NCBI GenBank assembly: GCA_022829145.1
Contig: CM040763.1
Location: 8,007,641 to 8,071,640, forward strand
Reading direction: 5' to 3'
Length of the DNA: 64,000 nt
Origin: Albula goreensis
Lineage: Eukaryota > Chordata > Actinopteri > Albuliformes > Albulidae
Positions 30,453 to 44,724 of the stretch are shown piece by piece (position 1 is the stretch's first letter; each line of letters starts with the position of its first letter). The position numbers were made by a program, and so were the translations under genes. The notes under the pieces are model-generated. The model searched no databases and was not told the origin of the DNA. It saw nothing but the letters and a program-made list of their open reading frames with translations.

Positions 30453-33400
30453 ATGGAAGTGGTCAGTTTACCTCCATTGGTCCGTGTGGCTGTGTGTGGC
30501 GGTACCCATGGTAACGAGCTGTCAGGCGTGTACTTGGTAAGAGAGCGGCTGAAGAAGAAGAAGAAGGAAGAGGCTGACACTGTTTCTGTGATGACAGTGA
30601 TGTCAAACCCACGTGCAGTTCAGCAGTGCAGGAGATACACCGAGACAGACCTAAATCGCTGCTTCACTGCTGCCACCCTCAGGTCAGCCGCATTATTGCA
30701 GCAAATTTTTTAATTCTGTCATTGGGTGTGGTGGGCCTTTAAAGCAGCTGTCTCAACTTCACTCAGCCTCTGATAGAGCATCTGGCATAGGCTTCCTGCA
30801 GTGTGACGGGTCTGATTTTGGATGGTGTATTTAGTTGCCTGGAATAATTTGTCATTTTGTGCACCAACCAACTGAAATATAGTTTTGATCAGACGTTGTA
30901 ACAGACTGTTGATTTATCACTAAAGCCCATCCCTCCATGTTTGGCTGAGCTTCACCACATCAGAGTGAGAAACTTGTCAGATTTAAAATGTTACTGTAAT
31001 GCAAACCCCTCCCCCAGTAAATTTTAGCTTTCAATATGTAAGGCAAGAAATACAGGGGTTTTTACCAACACTCTATCATACAGAAAAATTGAAAGCACAA
31101 CATTATTTTAAAAAGTATTTAAGTACAAGTGTTAAAAATGTAACTGTTTGAGTACTTATCATTCTCCTTGTCTTACATCCCATCTCTTTCTCTCTCTCTC
31201 CCTCCCTCTCTCTCTCTCCCTCCCCTCTCTCTCTCTCTCTCAGTGCCCCGGTCTCAGACAGAACTCCATATGAAATAGTGAGATCTCAGGAGCTGAACAC
31301 TCTCCTGGGGCCAAAAGGCACTGATGACGCAATGGACTTGATCTGTGATCTTCACAACACTACCGCTAACATGGGCCTGTGCCTCATCTCTTACTCTGAT
31401 GCCGACTGGATCTGTCTGCACATCTACAAGTACCTCAAGGCAAAAGCAAACGCTCCTGCTATCAACTGAGTTTACATACCTTATTAGCATATATTTTTGT
31501 GTTATGGGAGAAGTTGATAGGGAGCACTGAACATGGAATATTAGTCTTGGGTAGGATATTAGCCTACTTCAGTTGCAGGTTAGGAAATTAGATAACTTGA
31601 TTTCAAAAATCTTAAATTGTTCATTTATTTAATAATTAAAAGCATAGTAAAACCATAAAGAGTTTCTCACAATTTAACTGGAACCCAAATTAAGTGCAGA
31701 AATCTGTGTGAGAGCTCCTATTTTCATTTCTCAATTTTTATTTGTCCCGAGGATGTCAGAATATGATATTTACCTTCTCCTGTGAAGTCAAAGGATATTT
31801 GATACCAGACTTCCTCTAAGAGGCCAGTATTGATGGAATCTCAAAATGAGAACAACACCTCAGAATATGTACAGAAGGCTGTCCTTGCCAAGTCATTCTG
31901 TACATATTTTTATGGAGCCACCATTTTGTAAAAACAAGAGAGTCTGAACAGTTTTCAGCAGAATCAGACAAGGATCCGATCTCTCCCCAGATCTTAGTAG
32001 GCATACCAGTTTGGTTCAACTCAGGGATAGTAAGATACATTTTGGAGTTTGTGGGCCAAATAGATGAATGTGGAGGTCAGCATGGAATGACAAAAATTAG
32101 AATGAGCTTGGTTCAAGTAAAGATTAAGAACAACATTCATTGAAAAAAATATAATCAACAAATACAAGCTTCTCAACACACACCATTGAAACAACACAGT
32201 TCACAGCTTTGTAAGCCTAAACCTTTATGAATCCAGAATATACCTACATGTTGGTCATTAGTGTTGGTCCAGTAGATGTGAATTTGATGTTCTGCTCTCA
32301 GAGTGAGATGCCTGCTGTACCAGTGAGGTATATCCACTACGATGTTCCTCTCTCTGAGGCCTACTCCATGGAGTCTGTGGGGAAACATGGCTTTGGTGAG
32401 TTTGTCTATAAATGTGCAGCGGTGTGTCCCATTCAAGTCTTCGATACACCATTTTTGGCTATGGCTGGAGGTCTGCATTTTCAAGGCGATGATTTGTCAG
32501 ACCTTGATAGGGAAATATACAGGTTAATCCAGTTAAAGTACTCAGTCTCATCGCTCTCCGGAGGCCACTCCTGGCTGGTGCAATTACGTTCAGTAATTCA
32601 GAATGACTCCCACCATAAGCTCTGAGAGTTTTAAAATGCCAGCTTAAGATATCATATTACAGTGGCTTTTAAATCTAAACATTATCTGTCATTTTCTTAT
32701 TTAATGTGATGAACTCATAATTACACAGGAAAGGGGTGTGTCTCCATACCTTGAGGGCCACAGTGCATACTCTTTTTTGGGTGTTTCAAATGATTGGCTA
32801 GGGTCCATACACCTGGTTTCTAAGATCTACATTGGCTTGCCAATGAGAATGACAAAATCTGCTGTCACTCTGGATCTCAAGGACTTTGTTTAGATGCACC
32901 CAGGATATGATTCGATTCCCACTTTGCAATTAAAGTATTAAGTTAGAGTAATGATCTGTGAAAGTAAATGGAAGTGAACGTGCAGCTAAATGAAACATAT
33001 TCCCACAGCGATGGAGATTGGCCCACAACCCCATGGAGTGGTCAGGGCGGACATATTCAACGTTATGAAGGAGGGTGTCCAACTTGTGCTGGACTGGATT
33101 CACAACTTCAACTCAGGTGCCAGAGCTATGACCCAACATCCTTGCTTTTATTACGATTCCTACTGAATGAGTACCCTGTACAGGAAACTATTATACTAAC
33201 ATACTCTACATGCTTTGTCACTATAATACTATTGATGATAAATCTCCCCTTTTGCATACTAACATGCAGACGTAGTGATAGGCATACAGTTACACATGTG
33301 TTCACACTCTCTCTTAGGTGTCTGGTTCGATGGGGGTGAAGTGGAGGTGTACACCATGGTGAAGAACATTGATTATCCCAGAGATGCTGAAACTCGTACC

Positions 33401-34153
33401 ATCACCGCGGCAATACACCCACAGCTACAGGTACACTCACATCATTCACTTCTCCTGCCATGCTACAACACACTCTGTTACCAGTGCTTTCAGGACTGGG
33501 ATTCTGCACCCCTGGTCTTGGAAGGTTGTTAAATACGTCGGTTTTTGTTGTAATGCAGTATATGATTAAAACAGTTGATAACAAACAGTCAACATCACCT
33601 CAGCTGGTTTCTTGGATTTGAACTTGGTGTAGAATTTCAGGTGAAAACAAATATGAGCATACACTGCTGCCTTCCAGGACCTGGAGTGAGGACCCCTAGC
33701 AAAAGAAATACTTACTAATCACAAAAAACTTGCTTGAGTTAGACACATTAATTGCCTGAATACATGCATTATCATTTGTGCACTTTCAGTGTTTAAAAGA
33801 GAGGTGACTCAGAGGTTTCTTCTCCATGTGAATAAAACGTGTCTAATACAATGTAATGCGATAATAAAACAGTTTTTCTCATTTCCTGACAATCTGTCTT
33901 TTTGAAGATGAAGTTTTTTTTTTTAATGACGCTGATGATGTGCTGGAAAAAATCCTTTCTCTCTCAGGACCATGATTTCTGCCTCCTGCATCCTGGTGAT
34001 CCTCTTTTCTTGACTTTCTCCGGAAAAACAGAGACGTATAAAGGAGTGGAGCCGCTCTATCCCTTTTTTGTAAACGAGAGTGCATATTATGAAAAGGGTA
34101 TTGCTCTTTCTCTGGCCCGAAGGAAAAAGTGGCTATTCCATCCATTCAAGTGA
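30453..34153 (+). CDS. acy3: aspartoacylase-family N-acyl amino acid deacylase (acy3-like), complete
   Basis: Members of this zinc-dependent family hydrolyse N-acyl amino acids to carboxylate and free amino acid: ASPA acts on N-acetyl-aspartate, ACY3 on N-acetyl aromatic and mercapturic acids. Coding exons 30453-30682, 31244-31439, 32302-32395, 33009-33116, 33318-33430 and 33968-34153 give 927 nt, 308 residues (human ASPA 313, ACY3 319). Key motifs are [10 protein letters not shown] (zinc ligands His and Glu), [27 protein letters not shown] (third zinc ligand His), [15 protein letters not shown] (catalytic Glu), HPGDPLF and [15 protein letters not shown] 30453 directly follows an acceptor. 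Exon 2 must end at a GC donor (AAG then GCAAAA, 31439/31440). The next GT lies beyond an in-frame stop, and an upstream GT breaks the alignment. ACY3 and ASPA are hard to separate from memory; gene order (CORO1B and ACY3 are both on human 11q13) favours acy3. Confidence 0.9.
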
Positions 34154-34375
34154 AAAGAAACTGAGGGAAAAAGAGGGGGAAATGAAGCTAGAAGAGGACA
34201 AAAAAAGAGTCATGACACTACTACTAAAGATGTCACTGACACTGCAATATTTTAACACATCACCAAAAAGAGCTGAGCACCTAAAACCCAACTGTGAATT
34301 AAACTTTTTAAAATATCTCAGGAAGAATATGCGCATATACTATAATATAGGCAATCAGTGTAAATGTCTTGAATG

Positions 34376-34381
34376 AATAAA
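34376..34381 (+). terminator. acy3 poly(A) signal
   Basis: AATAAA occurs 223 bp after the acy3-like stop codon, in the short AT-rich 3' UTR. The convergent cldnd1 transcript ends about 0.4 kb further on. Confidence 0.7.
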
Positions 34382-34529
34382 AATCCTTGTTTAAACTTGA
34401 GTATTTCATCAAACAATTCTTTAACTCTTCGGTTGTCAGTGTGTAACCCAGCTATGTATCTGAAAATATCTTTGATATTTTCATTCCATAGAACTGGCCA
34501 TCCTTTCACTGTTAAATATATCCTTTTGT

Positions 34530-34740
34530 GACACCTTTATCCAGAGCTTATTGCACAGCCATTATTTTGACATACTAATACATTCACATTGGTGCATATT
34601 TACTAAAGCAAGCCAGACTATATACATGTACAAGAGAAGCCTGGCAACACCCTACTTGGCTTACAAGCTCAATCATGTGACCACTGTGCTACACTGCTAC
34701 TCCTTGACAAGTCAAAAAAAAAAAAAAAAAAAAAAGTCTC
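34530..34740. repeat. degraded teleost repeat ending in an A tract
   Basis: Remnants of the same teleost repeat as at 24.95 kb are seen: 'cctttatccagagctta', then 'ggcttacaagctcaat', 'gaccactgtgctacactgct', ending in a run of about 21 A at 34715-34735. The A-tract end suggests a retroposed copy. Confidence 0.5.
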
Positions 34741-34749
34741 ACACATGAA

Positions 34750-36606
34750 ATCATATCTTTAAAATGAACTTTATTCTGACACTTAACACATGCACATGTC
34801 ACCAAAGCATGTATGATGACATAAAATCTGCCATGAATTCTATTTTCCTCTCACAGTCTTACATTCATTTTATTGTGCACAGTGGTTATTGAGTTGTTCA
34901 GTGGTTGTGGCTCAGTGGACGAATGTCAATAAGCAAATATTGCAGAAGCACCTATACAACAGTCCACCACAATACAATCTAAAAGTCAGCGATACAGTGT
35001 AAACGGTTAACAGTTTTTGATAAGTGATATTCCCGTAAACATTTTTATAGCTATGCAATACATTATTGCTGTATTTAATTTATACTTCAGACTTCCTACA
35101 GTGTCCACATTAGCTTAACAAAAAGGTTACATCTTATGACAGCAATCTCATTCAATAAAATGCATTTGTTTTACAGTAAATGTTTTTTAATCTGTTACAA
35201 TCACTGAAGCCCTGTGATGTTTAAAAGCCACATCTTGTAGCCATACAGTACAATAGGTGTGAATAAAGTTGAGAGGTTTGAGAGGAATCTACAGGTGATA
35301 AGGTTTAATGTCAGTGGTAGATACATTTATATTCTCATATTCCACTGCAGTTTCATTCTAAAACAGCACAGCAACAAAGCTTTCAGCAAAAAGAAAATAT
35401 AAAATATAAACACCAATTAAATGTGTTCACAAATGTCTTTCATACCCATCCAGTTAATATCACATACTTAACTCAAAATCTAACAAAATGCAATTCAATG
35501 AAAGAGCAATTAATAGAGGATCAGAATTCAGAGCCATTGTAATAAAATATAACCACTACATCTTGGAACTGTAACATAATCCTAAAAAAAAACACAAAAA
35601 ACAAACAAGCATAAATAGTGATAATAAAGTACTAAATAGTAATATTAATCAAACAAAATACCTGCTGAAAAACATGTGCAAACCAGGTCAAAAGAGATTG
35701 GTTTTGTGGATTTCTCCTGTCCAATACTCAATTATTCTTCCCTTTCCTTCCTTGTATAGGTTTCTAGGCTTAAGAATACATTCTCACAGAGAATTATTTA
35801 TGCGTGTACTGTCCCTTTAAAATGCAGAAATGGAGATTCCTCTCACTAAGTTTAGCCTCCCCGAGCCTCAACCCTCACCCCACCTCCCCAAACTATTTCA
35901 GTCACATTTGGGTGGGTGAGTTGTGCTAATTTTGAGTAGGAGTCAAAGAGCATGTCTCTTATGCCAGTGACTCTTTGTCCTGTTTCTGAAGTATGCCCAT
36001 GTATGCTGGTTTTACTCCCAACTTTAATTGCAATTCCTGAAGTGAAAAGAGCTGTTAATTATTTTAAATGAGACAGTTTTAACATCAAATAAACAATGAT
36101 TTACCCTCTTATTGCCACATTATCCAAGAAACAGACATTCATTTTTACAAAGAATGAATATTCTATATTTATATTAAGGGCTTTTAATCAATAAATATTA
36201 GTTTCATATATATTCAATATATATTCAAAGGAGTTATTTGCTGTTGCTATTTGGACACGAACAACCAATCACTGCCAAGTACAAGTGTGCTGTGGCAAAT
36301 GATTTCTATTGAAAAGGTCACATTTGATATGTATTCATCACAAGACCTGAATCTCCAAGTCCTAAATGATACCAGCGTAGACACCTGGACATTGAAACAA
36401 AACCATTTGTGGAAGATTAGCAGTTCAAAGGCAACAGAAATGGTAGTGATAAGCAAACCCATTGCTAGTGTTACCATCTGTTACATGGCAAAATTAAGGA
36501 GCTTAAAAGAGATGCGTTCAACAACCTTATTTAGCAGAAATGTTGGTTGGGATGGAAACCAGCACACACAGAGTCTACTTCAGAGCAAGACTTGGGGGCC
36601 ATTGCC
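34750..36606 (-). terminator. cldnd1: cldnd1 3' UTR and poly(A) signal
   Basis: On the minus strand about 1.8 kb of AT-rich non-coding sequence follows the cldnd1 stop codon. An AATAAA lies at 34775-34770. The AT richness and absence of other coding exons fit one long 3' UTR, but its continuity is inferred. Confidence 0.55.
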
Positions 36607-38023
<1,417 letters not shown>

Positions 38024-38880
38024 CTTGGGGATGATAAATAGTTTAAAGTGTTTGTGATATGGGCGAATGACTGAAGGTCTGAGCGCGTTGCCCGACGAAG
38101 CAGTTTACAATAGTTTGTGGCCAATGTAAGAAATACACTTTTGCAACAAGACGCAAATCAATATTTGCTTTCTAGATAGATTTGTACCATGCACAATTTT
38201 CTGCCCCGATGGACAATAGATTAGATCCAAGCACGACCAGCCATAGTCGTCCAAGCATGCCCCAGCTTCTCTGCTTCAGCTCCGTAACTTGACATCCTCA
38301 GCACCGAATACACTGTAACTGTACACCACACTACCATCATGTGTTGCTTCAGTGTCGACTGGTCAAACTGAAACCAAGAAAGAGGGATATATTTAGATTA
38401 AGCTAATTAGAAATCTCATTGTACCCCATTAATGAAAACACTACAGCAAGGAGAGTTTGAACGAGTAGATATTGGTAAATTGAAGGCTAGCGATCTAACA
38501 TTCGCTACGCATCTAGCTACCTGCATGAAATGCTCCGTTGCTGCCCCAGCTGTGACAAAGATTTTCCGTTAACTTCTTTCAGCGGAACTGACCAAAAAGG
38601 CTATCAATTTCTGAACAGCTAGCGAATAGCTACACCATTCAAAGCTGTCATGTAGCCAGATATGAAAGACAGTAACTTACCCCGCCAAACAACAACCTAT
38701 TGTACACAACAGTGAGCCAGCTTAATACATTTAAATCCCTGCTCTTTCCTTTTCCGGTATTAGCGTTTGACACAGGCACATGTGTGCAAGTCGGCTTCAT
38801 GTGGGATGATGTGAGTTGTAGTCCATTCCTTACCTACGACTGTGTCCAAAAATGAAAGGTGACAAAAGGCAACTGGAGAC
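38024..38880 (-). promoter_or_regulatory. cldnd1 5' UTR and promoter region
   Basis: The stretch upstream of the cldnd1 ATG has no other coding sequence. It is bounded at 38.89 kb by the 3' end of another minus-strand transcript, so the cldnd1 promoter should lie here. The region near 38740-38760 (TTTCCTTTTCCGG) carries an ETS-like site. The start site is not determined. Confidence 0.4.
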
Positions 38881-38884
38881 ATTA

Positions 38885-41290
38885 ATCAAGTGCGAAACGT
38901 TTATTAAAGTAAGGGTATACATTCGACTCTTCAATCTTTAGTGATCATAGTGCAATAATTTGTAATAGTGCAATAAATTAGATACATTGTAAATAAAAGA
39001 ACCAAGGTTATGGTATTTAGTCTAGTCTTTACTCAAGAATTTTACAAACAAGACACATGGCTCATGTTAACGACGCTCTTGTCATACTCAGCAAGCTATG
39101 GAACCACATAAAAAAAAAAAAATTTAATTAAAATTAAAAATAAGTACATAAAAATAATTTCCACAAATTTCGATTGATTTGCTTATTTTTATGTTTTAAC
39201 TCCTTTTATCAGTTTAAACAAAATTGTACAATTTTAACACCATGCATATATTTATGCCACTTCACGTTTCTACATCGAAAAGCTGGTTGGCGGGCCTCTG
39301 TTTCAATATGCTAATTTGTGCAATTCAACAAACCATTTAAAAATTTTACAGTAAAATTCAGCAATACAATTCATAGTTTTTATTTAAGTAATGAACTAAC
39401 AAATTGCCCCATTTATGCAACCTCATAAGGACACATGTCCTTATGTCACTGAATGACTTTTGTACAATTAAGCTAATCTGACGTTGTCCTTGTTTCTTCC
39501 TATTTCTGTAGGACAAACATCAGTGTTTCAAGTTATCCAATTAAGCAAATTTTGTGGCAGCATTGCACCTCTGACTGTTAGATGAAGTGTACATTTTTAA
39601 CACTGACAACCCCAAGTTACTTTAAAGGATTTACAACATAATTCAGTTAACTTTACTGCGACTCCCAAAATTATTACATACCCTGCCTTGAAAACCAACA
39701 AAACCAAAATATCAGTAAAGCACAGTGCATTTGTATTACATTCACCACTAGGTGCCAAACTATGCGAAGCATTAACTGCTTCCAATGGAATTCCAGACAT
39801 GTGGCCTACAAGAATCTCAGGCACTTGCTAACAGTGACAGGTACCCCTTTCCCTTTTATTGTTTTATTGCTTCACACCCATGCAGTTTCAGGTCTTTGGA
39901 ATATTGTGGGAGACGAGTGCTGACTTACCAGAGTGATTTACGATTAGGGTTATCGCGGGCCATGAAAAATGACCCCTCTAACTAACACATTCATTGAAAC
40001 CAAACTCAGGGAAACTAAACAGGCTTTAAAAAAAATCTGCATTATCAACTATAAAGGTTTTAAGTGAAAGTCAGAAGTCAAATGGTTTTGTGACTCAGTT
40101 TAAATACAATGTAATTTTGATCTATTTCTTATACAATTCAAGACTTTATAGTGTTTGTATGGGTTACACACAAATTAAATTTCTTTCTAAAATAACTCCT
40201 TGGTCTGGAGACATCATGGAAAATCAGTAATTATGTGCCAGCCTGAACATAAAAGTACACACACACCTGATCAGCCATAATTATAATCACACACAACTGA
40301 AATTGGAAATTCTTTTAAGCTTTCTTAAAATATACACATTTTTTTGTTTGTAAAGTTGTTGATTGAAAAGTTCAAATGAATAAAATATAAAATGTATATA
40401 AAAAGGTTTTTTTTCCTTTTTTTTTTTCAAAAAGAATAGCAAAACAGAAACTTAAAAATGAAGAGAGGAGAGACACCTCAGTGTAACGTTCATAAAGAAA
40501 CCTTTCTGTTCTGGATAAAAAGTGGAGATACTTCTTTCCAGGAATGATCATGCAGCCACACAGTAAATAATCACGTGGTAACAACGCGATATGCACGAGT
40601 GAGAAAGACAGAGAGAGAGAGCGAGCACCCTGCACCCATCTGCTATATCAATAGCACCTGCCACCATCCAAAAAAAAAAAAAAAAACAACTTTTCATAAA
40701 ACCAAAACAAAAAACAAACCAAGAAAAGTCAAACAGTAAGGACTGAAGTCCCATCAAAACTGTCCCGACCCTAAACACCTCCATGAAAGCTGTTAAAATG
40801 TTTTCTAGTCTGTGGTTGGCATATCCCATTATTATGGAAACAGCCAACAGTGAACAGATTCATTGACTCCATGAGATTCATTGACCCTTGTCTCAAGGCA
40901 CAATTTTTCTATGTCTAATAAACAGCTAAATCAGCCAACCCAGACAACTAATTCAGCTGGACAATGACCTGTCGTTTAAGGTAGGGAGAGAGGGAAAGAG
41001 AAAGAGAGAGAGAGAGAGCCATGTGCTCTGGATATGAGTCTGTTGAATAACAATGGGTGTGGTAGGTGTGGATCACAGGAATTCTATTGGAATCCATTTA
41101 ACCGCAACGGCATAGCAGGAGAGTGGGGCTGAGTTTTATGTTTGCTTTTGTTTTAAAAAAAGTCAACAGGCAAACCTGATTATCGGCCGGCATGCTCGGC
41201 TTGCCTGTTTATTTGGGTAACTGTCACAGACTGGTGTATAGACTTATCATGAGGATCGTCTACGTCGATAGGAAGCATGCGTCACAGATC
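38885..41290 (-). other. probable 3' UTR / terminal exon of an unidentified minus-strand transcript
   Basis: A minus-strand AATAAA lies at 38905-38900. Upstream of it is about 2.3 kb of AT-rich sequence without coding potential, typical of a long 3' UTR. The stretch 41165-41290 is much richer in G+C. It is preceded on the minus strand by an acceptor-like CTCTACAG, after which one frame reads SVTHASYRRRRSS and stops. This may be the end of a coding exon. Upstream exons of such a gene were not found in the window, so a non-coding RNA is also possible. Confidence 0.3.
41165..41209. repeat. short hairpin, 9-bp perfect arms
   Basis: AACAGGCAA (41165-41173) and TTGCCTGTT (41201-41209) are perfect inverted repeats around a G+C-rich 27-base loop, within the putative transcript above. 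Confidence 0.5.
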
Positions 41291-43049
41291 TGTAGAGTAT
41301 ATTTACATATTTTAAATGGTTCCTGTGTGTAGCACCTTATTTGTCACTGTGATAGAGAATAGGCATGCAGAACAGCCATGCTGCCCTTTCTGGCCCATTG
41401 TTTGTAAATGAGCCGTTCAGTATGAGTGGCATGAGGGATTTTATGCTGTAGAACACAGTTTCCAAACCAATTAATTGTGTGTTGTGTGTATGTGTGTTTT
41501 CCATTAAATATAATGCATCCATTAAATATAATGTAAAATGTATTAATAGCTAAATGAATGATAACAAAACTGAGCAATAAAATACAAAAGTGAGCTACTG
41601 GCTGCAATGCTCTTATGTTTATTGTCTTCTACTTTCCTGTCTAGCCAGTAGAGGGTACTCTTTGTTCATTGCTGGGCATGCACAGGAAGAGAAATGAGAA
41701 AATGTCAGGTATTTACTGATAGCTGGAAGCACAGATGTGTAAGAAGCACTGTGGAATTAAAAGCTTCTTAAATCCTTCTCTGTTGTGGAGGGTGACACCT
41801 GAAACTTTACACCTGCAAGGTGCATGTTCAACCAGCCCACCATCCACCCCCTCCTGAGAAAGGAGTAAAGGCGTGGGTATCTGTGTCTCTATCTCTCTGT
41901 GTCTCTATATCTGTTTCTGCCTCTGCCGTCCCTTCCCTTCCCATGCAGCAGTATGTGACATTTCTTGTTTGATTGCATTAGTCTGCTCTTCTCTTTGGTT
42001 GCAGAGTAGAGAGACATGGTTAAAAAAATAACCTGCTGTTCTCAATGAATACATTAAGTAAATAATATTTTGACTAAATTATATTTTGAATAAGATGATA
42101 AGTTAAGAATTGTGATTCATTTCTTTGTTTGAAAACCACTTTAAAACACTTTTAGCTTGATGTTTCAGCTTTGAACTTAACATAATACATTTGTGAAGTT
42201 TTTAATGTAACTTATTATTATGATATAATTAATGTCTTCATAAATATATAGTTATTAAACAAAAAATTTCTCAAATAACAGAATCACTGGCTTGATCAAG
42301 TATGGAATCAAGAAATGAATGTGTAATTTCTGTAATTTTGTAGTGCTTATTATGACAATTCCAACACACTCATTGCGAAAAAAGTTGCCAGTACATTGAA
42401 GCAAAAATAAAATCACTGAACTACAGGCTTGATATTGACTGTGATATATATATATATAAAATATCAGATTTCTTTTCCTGGGTGAAAGCAACTTCTGGTC
42501 TTCGCTGCAGGCTGGATGAACCGGTTTTTGTACAAAAACTGTACACTTTTTTTAAACCTGGAAGTTTACATTAAAGCTGAAAGATTTGCTGATAAGGACA
42601 GGGATGGCTGAAAAAGGATTTTTCTTTCATATATTATCTTGATATTTATACATTTTGATTACATTTTCAGAGAATATATATAAGAGTGAGAATCAATGCA
42701 GCATGTGACCGATGACAAGTTTTAAGATTCAATGATAAAAATCTGAAGACAAAAATTTTCCTGCTCATATATTCCAAGTAATTATGAATGCCTTTCAGAA
42801 AACCTGTGTCAATATACAGGAAATACAGAGAGCCCGCTGTGCCATTCTTCAGCATTTCAGAAGAAGAATGGAACAGTGTGACCTGAAGAGATAAGCAAAA
42901 CATATAATATTTCATTTGTATTTCTACAAACATATGAGTCAAAGAGTTTCAAAGGTTTTTATACACAACCAAAGCACATCATACAGGCTAGCCAACCAGT
43001 ACTTTATTTATGAGGAAATAAAAGGCTGGCTTGATCCTAAACTTATGCA

Positions 43050-43702
43050 TTGTACCCAGGGTGCAAACTACAGGGGAGCCAGGGGGAGCTTGGCTCCTCT
43101 TAAAAAGACATGAGCTCCCCTAAAAACATAATTTGTTTAATTTTGGGGAATGTGAAATATTGACAATATGCTATTTTTGCCATGCATTTTTATTTTTCTG
43201 TATCTTCATCATCATGGATCATGCGTAAAATTAGGCTATTCTTGATAATTGAATTAGGCTATTGTATGATTCATGCATGAGGGTGATTCATCAATAATTC
43301 ACTTTAATAAAGATACCGGCATGCTATTCTTGCCATCACTTGCCATCACCATCAAAGCATGGCATCGCAATATCATAAACTTCATTCACTTTAACTCCAA
43401 GATCAGAAAAAAAACAAACTTTCTTAGTCCCACTCAGTCTGTGCACCAAATCACCATCATTCATTTCTCTGTTTTGTAGTCAGTGTACAGATATGTCAAA
43501 AAGGAAACAAGGAAGCTTACTCGCAAATTTTGGATTTACCAAAAAATCCAAGCCAAGCCGAGCAACAAGAGCCAGAGGCGTTAGCTTGACAACACCTGAC
43601 ACTAATGCTACACCTGTAGAGGCTGCTGTCAGCACCAACCTTACAATGCCTGGGGTAGCAACGCAGAACAAGATGACAGAAGAAGCTGGAGATGGGGGTT
43701 AA
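43050..43702 (+). mobile_element. possible hAT/ZMYM1-like transposon-derived fragment
   Basis: A 69-codon frame (43493-43702) starts MSKRKQGSLLANFGFTKKSK, similar in style to the K-R-K-Q-G-S-I...F-F start of ZMYM1-like, hAT-derived fish proteins. It is followed directly by a stop, and no zinc-finger or transposase core is present. The upstream stretch with 'caggggagccagggggagct' also looks like repeat DNA. The assignment is from pattern memory only. Confidence 0.35.
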
Positions 43703-44634
43703 GCACGTAGGCCTACATGCTTGCGGCTATGAATGTTTCTTTGCAACAAGAGTCACAGTCAGTCCTCTCCTTGTGGGACGCACAATTAACATGTAATATT
43801 TAACATGAAATCTAATGGATGTAAATGTTGGTGAAAGTGCAATTATTCATGAATTAAATTAATAAATTAATTACAGTTTCGATATCAGTCTTGTCCTTGA
43901 TATTTCTCTTCTCAGTACTGTCTCTGTTCCTACCGTAGTTGCTCTACCAGTTTCTGTATTACAGACTCTTAGAGGTCATCAATCTGTTCAGTGGTGCGTG
44001 ATGACATGGATGTTTTGTGTAAAGACTACAGAAAGTTCGTAGGATGTGTAGGAGTGTGTCATCCAATGGAAAATGTACTTCCAACATAGAGAAGACAAGA
44101 GCCCGGAATACATTCAGTCAACATTAGTCTTCATTTGACCAGCTCATGTATCCAGGCAATGTTGTCATAGTTATTACAACAGAAACAAATAGGCGGGAGG
44201 GGAGGGGTGTAAGGTATAATTTTTAAAGAATTCTAACATTAATTGTTTCACTCAAATAACATCCAGCAAAATAAAATAACCATAGGACAAACATTGACAC
44301 CACCCTCTGAAAGCTCTGTCTGAGCTCTCAGGTACATGATGTGTGTGAGACCATTTACATGGATCCACACGGACATTTTGTATCAGTGTTTAATTTCAGT
44401 TTGAGTGGAGCAAAAGCAAGTGTAGAGATGACTTTTCAGCTTTGCGTGCATAGATTATTTTGAATTGGTCCTGAGGAGGTGATGTTAGAGGTCATATGGA
44501 AGGGGCAATAGTGGTGTGCTACCTTGCACTGTGTTGACATGAATAACTGGTTCCATTTTCCTGTAACAGAGCTGCGTCATCATCATGGCTGATTGTTGTT
44601 AGAAATTTTGCGATGACCTGTGCTGGCTGAGCAA

Positions 44635-44636
<2 letters not shown>

Positions 44637-44723
<87 letters not shown>
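44637..44723. repeat. (CA)n microsatellite, about 43 units
   Basis: An uninterrupted run of 'ac' units lies upstream of the mucin gene. It is likely to be polymorphic. Confidence 0.97.

Positions 44724-44724
<1 letters not shown>

Noticed and set aside
38940..38990. Two GTGCAATA words that would match miR-25/92 seed sites
   Set aside because: They occur on the plus strand, whereas the probable transcript here runs on the minus strand, so they would not be in its UTR.
42667..42942. Minus-strand frame with an acceptor-like CTCTTCAG and protein-like text (NGTAGSLYFLYIDTGFLKG)
   Set aside because: No donor-acceptor partner, no family recognised and no neighbouring exons; it could be chance in AT-rich DNA.
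43493..43702. Stand-alone 69-codon gene MSKRKQG...
   Set aside because: It resembles only the first residues of transposon-derived proteins and lacks a functional domain; listed as a mobile-element fragment instead.
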